From: DATKCA01 sp035544675
GTDB taxonomy: Bacteria; Acidobacteriota; Thermoanaerobaculia; Gp7-AA8
Reading direction: 5' to 3'
NCBI GenBank assembly: GCA_035544675.1
Contig: DATKCA010000192.1
Span: 1 to 14,615 of the forward strand
Length of the DNA stretch: 14,615 bases
This document shows positions 7,427-14,615 of this stretch, in pieces. The notes under the pieces are model-generated. The model worked only from the letters and a program-made list of their open reading frames with translations, was not told where the DNA came from and did not search any database. How positions within the stretch are numbered: the first letter of the stretch is position 1; every line of letters begins with the position of its first letter. The position numbers and the translations under genes are program-made.

Positions 7427-7536
7427 CATTCCGAGCGTCAGCGAGGAATCGATGTGTGCGCGCGGCACGCCTTCGTACCGCCCCGCCGCCCGGATCCCTC
7501 GCTGACGCTCGGGATGACGGCTACGCTCGGGATGAC
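7427..7536. repeat. REP-like inverted repeat with an extra half copy
   Basis: Arms of 24 bases at 7427-7450 and 7493-7516 are reverse complements with two mismatches; the shared core is CCGAGCGTCAGCGAGG. The loop is 42 bases and GC-rich. A partial third copy (ACGCTCGGGATGAC) follows at about 7523-7536 and runs right up to the stop codon of the M14 gene. It fills most of the 7387-7535 gap. It could act as a terminator-like structure or mRNA stabiliser between two co-directional genes, or be a mobile REP-type element. I recall similar CCGAGCG...GCGAGG palindromes in many GC-rich genomes. Confidence 0.88.
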
Positions 7537-9323
7537 TACTCCCGCGCGATCGGATACAACAAGGCGCGCTCGTCGTAGAAGGGCGTCCGGCGGTAGAACC
7601 ACTGCAGCCGCTCCTTCGGATCGGTCCGCAGCTTCTCGTCGGAGACGATCGCATTTCGGAACTCCTCCGCCAGCGCCGGATCCTCGGCCAGCATCCGCTC
7701 GGCCATCGGCTCCATCACATAAGCCTCGACGTATTCGGTCGGGCTGAGGATGGAGTTCAGAAACCCCCACTGGAACAGCGAGTCGGGCGATGCCGGCTCG
7801 AGGAGCAGGACGGCCAGCGTCCCCAGCGCCTGATCCGTCGGGACGCGCACCGATCCTGCCGCAAAGCGCTCGCGGCGCCGCTCGATCTTCGTCTGGGCGG
7901 TGACGCGCACGTGACCTTCGAACTGCGGGGTCGTGTACACGGGAGTGCCGAGACGGTACATGTCGACGTCGACCTCGCGCGGCGCGGTGGTGCGGTCGTA
8001 GCGGATGCCGTGGAGGTCGAGCTTCTCGATCACCTCGCGCCACGCCGCCGGCACCCAGTACGCCGCCGGACGCGTCGCGCTGATCGAGACTTCGCTCATG
8101 ATCACCAGCGGGAGCCGCATCGTGACCGGCTTGCCGGTGTACTCGACGCGCACCGCGCCGGAGACCGGCGAGAGGGTGTACTTCCATTCGATGCCCCGGA
8201 ACTCGATCGTCTGCGGATCTGGCTTCGCCACCCAGTCGAAGGGGACGAGCGGTGCGTGCCGCGCCCGATCCGAGCTTCGGGCCAGGCGCAGCGACGACAC
8301 GTTCGCCGACGCCGCCCGCAGCGAAGCCTCCAGGAACACATAGGTCCCCAGGACGCGCTGGTCGTACGGCTTGAGGGAGTGATTCTCGAGGATGACGGAT
8401 GCGATGTGGCGCGCGTCGCCGTAGCTGTGGGAGAGGCGCGGGTCGGTGTTGCCGAGCTGGATCCCCTTCGACAGATCGTCGTCGCTGACTCCGAAGACGA
8501 GCGGGCCGGGGATGTGTCCGGCCGCATCGAGCGCGCGCGTCACCTCCGGTGCGTACGCCGACTCCAGCCAGCCGGAGGTGGCCGGGGAGAATCCCGTGGG
8601 ACCGTTGAAACCGAACGTGATGTCGTACTGGTAGTCGGCACCGTCGGTGACGTGGAGGTCGAGATAGAGATCGGGATCCCACTTCCTGATGGCCGCGATC
8701 ATCGCCCGCATCTCCTCGCTGTCGGCCTTCATGTAGTCGCGGTTGAGATTGAGGTTGCGCGCCGTGGTGCGCCATCCGGCATTCTCCGGCCCTCGCTGGT
8801 TGATGCGGCTGAATTCCGAGGAGCGCTCGTGTCCGTCGACGCTGAAGATCGGGACGAAGAGGAAGTCCGCCAGCTCGAGGAGATCGCGCTTCGTTCCGCG
8901 CACGGTCATGTCGCGCAGGAGCATCAGACCGGCGTCCTTCCCGTCGATCTCGCCGGAGTGAATCCCGCCCTGCGCGAGCACGCGCGGCTTGCGCGCCGCC
9001 GGCCCGCCGCTCGAGGCCACGATCATCCAGATGTCGCGCCCTTCGGCGCTCTTTCCGATCGATGTCATCTTCAGTTGCGGTGCCGCCGCCACCAGGCGCC
9101 GGAGGTACGCGACGGTCTCGTCATACGTCGGCGTGAGGCGGAACCCGCTCGCCTCGGCCGGCGTGATCCAGCGGTCGCCGGAAGGCACGACCAGCGCGCG
9201 GCTCGCGCCGTTCCACGCAATGTTGGGCGGGAGGATGGCCGTGCGCGCGGCCTCCCGCGCCAGGGCAGGGAGGGACACCAGGGCCAGGAGCACGAGAAGG
9301 AGTCGCTTCATGGCCATACCCAT
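7536..9323 (-). CDS. Secreted M14-family zinc carboxypeptidase
   Basis: 595 residues with an N-terminal signal peptide (KRLLLVLLALVSLPALA, about 6-22). The M14 catalytic set is complete. Zinc ligands H122 and E125 lie in GGIHSGEIDG (119-128), and H224 is in LDLHVTDG (221-228). The substrate-binding asparagine-arginine segment is NLNLNRDY (190-197), and the catalytic glutamate is probably E313 in ILENHS (311-316). After the roughly 320-residue enzyme domain there are about 260 residues of beta-rich C-terminal extension with no recognised motif. The enzyme should act in the periplasm or outside the cell, trimming peptides from the C-terminus; specificity is not predictable. Three ATGs are available (9323, 9317, 9311); the one at 9311 gives the most typical signal peptide, and none has a good Shine-Dalgarno. 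It diverges from the START gene across 291 bp and may be co-transcribed with the barrel gene. Confidence 0.92.
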   Translation of the reverse strand: MGMAMKRLLLVLLALVSLPALAREAARTAILPPNIAWNGASRALVVPSGDRWITPAEASGFRLTPTYDETVAYLRRLVAAAPQLKMTSIGKSAEGRDIWMIVASSGGPAARKPRVLAQGGIHSGEIDGKDAGLMLLRDMTVRGTKRDLLELADFLFVPIFSVDGHERSSEFSRINQRGPENAGWRTTARNLNLNRDYMKADSEEMRAMIAAIRKWDPDLYLDLHVTDGADYQYDITFGFNGPTGFSPATSGWLESAYAPEVTRALDAAGHIPGPLVFGVSDDDLSKGIQLGNTDPRLSHSYGDARHIASVILENHSLKPYDQRVLGTYVFLEASLRAASANVSSLRLARSSDRARHAPLVPFDWVAKPDPQTIEFRGIEWKYTLSPVSGAVRVEYTGKPVTMRLPLVIMSEVSISATRPAAYWVPAAWREVIEKLDLHGIRYDRTTAPREVDVDMYRLGTPVYTTPQFEGHVRVTAQTKIERRRERFAAGSVRVPTDQALGTLAVLLLEPASPDSLFQWGFLNSILSPTEYVEAYVMEPMAERMLAEDPALAEEFRNAIVSDEKLRTDPKERLQWFYRRTPFYDERALLYPIARE

Positions 9324-9388
9324 AACACATTAGGCGTTCGGTTCTCCTGGCAGCTACCCGAACGTATTTGAAATTTGAGAGTCAAAGA

Positions 9389-9528
9389 CCGGGCTCGGGC
9401 ACGGGCTCGGGCACGGGCCCGGGAAAGACGTGGCGGGATTGAATGTCTCGGTCCTCCGCACGATCCAAATCCCGCCGCCCGACGGTATGAGCACCCGTGC
9501 CCGCGCCCGTGCCCGCGCCCGAGCCCGG
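9389..9528. repeat. Inverted 6-bp tandem arrays (CGGGCN) with nested hairpin, G-quadruplex-like
   Basis: The left arm (9389-9423) consists of CGGGCT/CGGGCA/CGGGCC hexamers. The right arm (9494-9528) has the complementary CCCGTG/CCCGCG/CCCGAG units. The 35-base arms pair with four mismatches. The 70-base loop holds its own perfect 9-bp inverted repeat, GGCGGGATT (9432-9440) and AATCCCGCC (9468-9476). Each arm has six GGG runs spaced exactly 3 bases apart, on the plus strand left and the minus strand right. It occupies the middle of the divergent gap 9324-9614, where promoters of both flanking genes should lie. Confidence 0.9.
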
Positions 9529-9576
9529 CTCTTGTCTTGAACTCTGAGGACGAAAGACTTCGGCTCCAGGAATCTG

Positions 9577-9604
9577 GTACCTAGCACCTGTCACCTGTTA
9601 CTCT
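9577..9604. repeat. Degenerate 7-bp tandem array (NNACCTG)
   Basis: Four successive heptamers: GTACCTA, GCACCTG, TCACCTG, TTACTCT. The first three share ACCT in phase and the fourth is decayed. The array lies 10 bp upstream of the START-protein ATG, a position comparable to the array before the decarboxylase gene. Confidence 0.6.
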
Positions 9605-9614
9605 GGCCCATCGC

Positions 9615-10205
9615 ATGAACATACTGATGATCGGTGCCGCAATGCACCTCGCCGTGGCTGCATTCACCCCGTGGTTCGTCGAGCGCGGAGTCAACGTCGA
9701 GATCGCGCGGACGAAAGACCAGATTCCCTGGATCCGCGGCACCTTCGAGTTGCCGGTGCCGCCGGAACAGGTTCTGACCGTCGTTTCGGACTTCGGCCGT
9801 TACAAAGAGATCTTCGCGCCGGCCCTCGAGCGCGCCACCGTGCTCGAGAAGGGGCAGGACAGCGTCCGGCTGCACATGGTCTGGCCGTATCCGGCGCCGC
9901 TGCGCGACCGCGATGCCGTCGTCGTCTACACGCTGGAGCGCCTCGAGGACGGCGTCACGCTCCTGAAGTGGAAGGACGAGGCCCGGCCGGGCGATCCGAA
10001 AAAAGGCGTGCGCATCAAACACGTCGAAGGGGAGACGCGCATCGAGCCCGCCTCCGGCGGTACCCGCGTCACCTACACCTACGTGGGAGACCTCGGCGGC
10101 AAATTCCCGGCATCCGTCAACGAGCGCGTGTGGCGCGGCGAGCCGATCGGCTACATGCAGGCGCTGCGTCGGGCGGTGGGGCTGCCGCTGCTGAAGAAGG
10201 AGTGA
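9615..10205 (+). CDS. START/SRPBCC-domain lipid-binding-type protein
   Basis: 196 residues. The N-terminus (MNILMIGAAMHLAVAAFTPW) is hydrophobic and could be a signal peptide or anchor. Residues about 28-194 form a StAR-related START-like domain of the SRPBCC superfamily. It begins GTFELPVPPEQVLTVVSDF (42-60), with FGRYKEIFAP, then MVWPYPAPLRDRDAVV (88-103), and ends with TRVTYTYVGDLGG and a RGEPIGYMQALR helix (174-185). These proteins hold a hydrophobic ligand, often a lipid, in a closed cavity; the ligand is unknown. ATG at 9615 is used; ATG at 9627 or 9642 would shorten the hydrophobic start. No strong Shine-Dalgarno is seen. It stands alone, divergent from the M14 gene and convergent with the M16 gene. 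Confidence 0.82.
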   Translation: MNILMIGAAMHLAVAAFTPWFVERGVNVEIARTKDQIPWIRGTFELPVPPEQVLTVVSDFGRYKEIFAPALERATVLEKGQDSVRLHMVWPYPAPLRDRDAVVVYTLERLEDGVTLLKWKDEARPGDPKKGVRIKHVEGETRIEPASGGTRVTYTYVGDLGGKFPASVNERVWRGEPIGYMQALRRAVGLPLLKKE

Positions 10206-10206
10206 A

Positions 10207-10270
10207 GTGGAGCGCCGCCGACCCGGCGGCGCCCCGGCGTGAAAGCGCCGCCGAGTCGGCGGCGCTCCAC
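10207..10270. repeat. 26-bp inverted repeat between convergent genes, possible bidirectional terminator
   Basis: The arms 10207-10232 and 10245-10270 pair over 26 bp with one mismatch; the outer 16 bp are perfect. The 12-base loop is CCCGGCGTGAAA. The element starts one base after the START stop codon and ends 17 bp before the M16 stop codon, so it could end or protect both transcripts. There is no T-run, so it is not a classical intrinsic terminator. Its core TGGAGCGCCGCCG (10208-10220) recurs at 13369-13381. Confidence 0.88.
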
Positions 10271-10287
10271 TCGGCGTTTACACACCA

Positions 10288-13176
<2,889 letters not shown>

Positions 13177-13182
13177 GGAAAT

Positions 13183-13188
13183 CTCCTC
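13183..13188 (-). promoter_or_regulatory. Ribosome binding site of the M16 peptidase gene
   Basis: GAGGAG on the minus strand is followed by six bases and the ATG at 13176. It is one of the two strong Shine-Dalgarno sites in the window and fixes the start in front of the signal peptide. Confidence 0.85.
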
Positions 13189-13263
13189 TCGTGCCACGTG
13201 AACCGGCATCTTATCCGCCGGAGTCCGCCGCGGCGCCGGAGTTGTTGAGGTTGTAACAAGGAC

Positions 13264-13290
13264 GGACGGGCAGGATTGCCCGTCCTCCAC
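13264..13290 (+). repeat. REP-like palindrome, copy A
   Basis: The core is a perfect hairpin, GGACGGGCA, loop GGAT, TGCCCGTCC, followed by TCCAC. It is matched by copy B at 13333-13359 on the other strand with three differences in 27 bases, two of which compensate each other in the stem. The pair lies in the 234-bp gap between the TMEM43 and M16 genes. Confidence 0.85.
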
Positions 13291-13332
13291 AGAGGCGGCG
13301 AAGTCACTCGCTAGGTCCTGGCCGCGGGGTTT

Positions 13333-13359
13333 GTGGAGGACAGGCAATCTTGCCTGTCC
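13333..13359 (-). repeat. REP-like palindrome, copy B (inverted to copy A)
   Basis: Read on the minus strand: GGACAGGCAA, GA, TTGCCTGTCC, then TCCAC. The 10-base arms are perfect. Together with copy A, 42 bp away and in opposite orientation, it resembles a BIME-type pair of REP sequences. Confidence 0.85.
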
Positions 13360-13368
13360 AGGACCAGC

Positions 13369-13410
13369 TGGAGCGCCGCCGGGAATGGCGCCCTCCACCG
13401 GCCCTCCACC
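13369..13410. repeat. Imperfect palindrome plus 9-bp direct repeat downstream of TMEM43 gene
   Basis: TGGAGCGCC (13369-13377) faces GGCGCCCTCCA (13387-13397) as an imperfect stem. CCCTCCACC occurs twice, at 13391-13399 and 13402-13410. The first 13 bases equal the core of the 10207-10270 element. It directly follows the TMEM43 stop codon and may contribute to transcript ending. Confidence 0.55.
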
Positions 13411-14577
13411 TTACGCCGTCGCCGGCTCCGTCACGGCTCTGGCCGCTACGCGCTTCCGTCCTCGCACGGCCAGCATGACCAGCGGCGCGATCGCCAGCAC
13501 CAGGAGCGCGATCCCCAGCACGGGGCGGTAGAAGATCCACGCCATCCCGATCGTGCCGATCGACAGTCCCGCCGAGATCACGAACGCGAACAGCCCCGTC
13601 CCGAACGCGAGCAGGCTGCCGATCATCGGCACGACGTCGCCCAGCACCGACAGCGGCCGGAAGAACAGGGACAGCCCGATGAACATGAGGAAGAACCCCA
13701 GCCCGCGCAGGATCCACGTCATTCTCGTGTTCTGCGCGAGGGCGGTCTCGAACATCGACTGCGCGGTGAACACGCCGCGCCGCAACATCTCGATGCTCAT
13801 CCCGGCGCTGGCCTGGTACGCCTCGAACGAGTTGCCGGCCTGTTTGGAGACCACGCTCACGTCCGCCGGACGGACGACCTGGAAGATGACGCGCGTGTCG
13901 CCGATGGCGGGGCTGGAGGGATTCGTGCCCAGGTAGAGGGTGCCGTCGTGCACGTGGAGGTTGGCTTTGTCGGTCGGAAGCGACTTCCCATCGATCGAAA
14001 GGGTCTCGTAGTCGTTCATCTTGCCGACCAGTGAAACGGGCAGCGTGAACGCGCCGAGGGTCACTTTCTCGGCGCCGACCAGGCGGCTCTCGAAGGGGAG
14101 TGATCCCGGATTCTGATGGGCGTCCGCCTCCCGGAACGAGCTCGAGTCGATCGCGTCGTCCGACCACTTCTTGGTGTAGCTGTAGGTCGTCACCCGCTCG
14201 CTGCCGCCGCCGAGCTTCTTCCGCTCTTCCGTGCTCGTCTCTTCCACCCACTGGTACATCTCGACGTTGCGGCGCAGGGCGATCGCACTCGGCGCGGTGA
14301 CGCCGAACTCAGGGTCCGTCAGCGTCTCGTCCGTGGTGGCGCGGCCGGTGAGGTGCACGAGCTTCTGCTCGAATGCGGAGTTGACCTCACTGGCTGGAAT
14401 CGAGACGACCGCGCCGGCGCCTTCGTTCAGGCTCTTCTCGGTCCGGACAGCACGCCCTTCATTCCAGAAGAGGAGCGGGAACGCGGCGACGAAGAGGCCG
14501 AGACCGACGATGAATCCCTTGATCGACTCGCGGATCCGCCCGAGCCAGGACACCTGGGTGACTTCTGTGGTGACCAA
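13411..14577 (-). CDS. TMEM43 (LUMA) family membrane protein
   Basis: 388 residues. One transmembrane helix is near the N-terminus (about 20-38), after a basic/amphipathic start with IRESIKGFIVGLGLF. A large soluble region follows (about 40-285), and then three or four transmembrane helices (about 287-305, 313-334, 336-350, 352-371). Family marks are LFWNEGRAV (36-44), a TYSYTKKW segment (131-138) and RRGVFTAQSMFETAL before the helical C-terminal part. The TMEM43 family is found in bacteria and in animal inner nuclear and ER membranes; its molecular role in bacteria is not known. The start is TTG at 14577, supported by GGAGG six bases upstream and by the absence of a better in-frame start before the first helix. 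It lies upstream of the M16 gene in the same direction, 234 bp away with repeats between, so independent transcription is likely. Confidence 0.9.
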   Translation of the reverse strand: MVTTEVTQVSWLGRIRESIKGFIVGLGLFVAAFPLLFWNEGRAVRTEKSLNEGAGAVVSIPASEVNSAFEQKLVHLTGRATTDETLTDPEFGVTAPSAIALRRNVEMYQWVEETSTEERKKLGGGSERVTTYSYTKKWSDDAIDSSSFREADAHQNPGSLPFESRLVGAEKVTLGAFTLPVSLVGKMNDYETLSIDGKSLPTDKANLHVHDGTLYLGTNPSSPAIGDTRVIFQVVRPADVSVVSKQAGNSFEAYQASAGMSIEMLRRGVFTAQSMFETALAQNTRMTWILRGLGFFLMFIGLSLFFRPLSVLGDVVPMIGSLLAFGTGLFAFVISAGLSIGTIGMAWIFYRPVLGIALLVLAIAPLVMLAVRGRKRVAARAVTEPATA

Positions 14578-14583
14578 TCCCTA

Positions 14584-14588
14584 CCTCC
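14584..14588 (-). promoter_or_regulatory. Ribosome binding site supporting a TTG start
   Basis: GGAGG on the minus strand, then TAGGGA, then TTG at 14577. This is the strongest Shine-Dalgarno in the window and the reason the unusual start codon is accepted. Confidence 0.8.
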
Positions 14589-14594
14589 ATATGA

Positions 14595-14615
14595 AGACCG
14601 GCAACCGGAAACCGG
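14595..14615. repeat. 7-bp tandem array (NNACCGG), cut by window edge
   Basis: Three heptamers in phase: AGACCGG, CAACCGG, AAACCGG. Five of seven positions are constant. The array reaches the window end and may continue. It lies just upstream of the TMEM43 ribosome binding site. Confidence 0.65.

Noticed and set aside
7911..9371. 486-codon plus-strand open frame antisense to the M14 gene
   Set aside because: Low-complexity Arg/Val/Asp-rich translation without motifs, while the minus strand carries a complete M14 active site and signal peptide.
13177..13398. Upstream in-frame extension of the M16 protein by 74 residues
   Set aside because: It would translate the REP-like repeats and bury the signal peptide. 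The ATG at 13176 has a strong ribosome binding site.

Overview
The window is about 14.6 kb of GC-rich bacterial chromosome: ten protein genes packed closely on both strands, no RNA genes, no insertion sequence, no phage and no CRISPR array. The gene set includes a signal-peptide M14 carboxypeptidase, a two-domain M16 peptidase, a BTAD regulator fused to a receiver domain, a TMEM43-family membrane protein and an outer-membrane-type protein. Together with many GC-rich intergenic palindromes, this suggests a diderm environmental bacterium. Acidobacteriota is my best guess, but that is a judgement from gene content and repeat style, and no marker gene is present to prove it.

Layout. A PLP-dependent decarboxylase (62-1459, +) ends by overlapping, tail to tail, a stand-alone receiver protein (1437-1823, -). 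That gene is the last of a leftward trio: patatin-like phospholipase (3142-4332), BTAD-receiver fusion (1938-3074), receiver. Diverging from the phospholipase by 32 bp is a rightward pair: a short glycerol-3-phosphate dehydrogenase (4365-5507) and a YceH/DUF480 protein (5517-6200). These converge on a leftward pair: an outer-membrane-type protein (6208-7386) and an M14 carboxypeptidase (7536-9323). A divergent 291-bp gap leads to a START/SRPBCC protein (9615-10205, +). That gene converges on a large M16 peptidase (10288-13176, -), with a TMEM43-like protein upstream of it (13411-14577, -).

How the genes may work together. The phospholipase and glycerol-3-phosphate dehydrogenase face each other across a tiny shared gap and could both serve glycerophospholipid turnover. 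The two receivers may form a small regulatory unit, but no histidine kinase is in view. The M14 and M16 proteins and the barrel-like protein carry signal peptides and belong to the cell envelope. Nothing in the window is an obvious new multi-gene defence or biosynthetic system.

The most unusual content is between the genes. Four separate 7-bp tandem arrays, each with a different core, occur at 1-42, 1829-1940, 9577-9604 and 14595-15 end (14595-14615). A 6-bp array lies at 9389-9528. Two of these are arranged as long inverted repeats: one separates the two receiver genes and could hide the ribosome binding site of the second; the other has regularly spaced GGG runs that fit a G-quadruplex pattern. 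Further palindromic elements lie at 7427-7516, 10207-10270, 13264-13290 and 13333-13359. No gene-free stretch exceeds 300 bp; the largest is 9324-9614.
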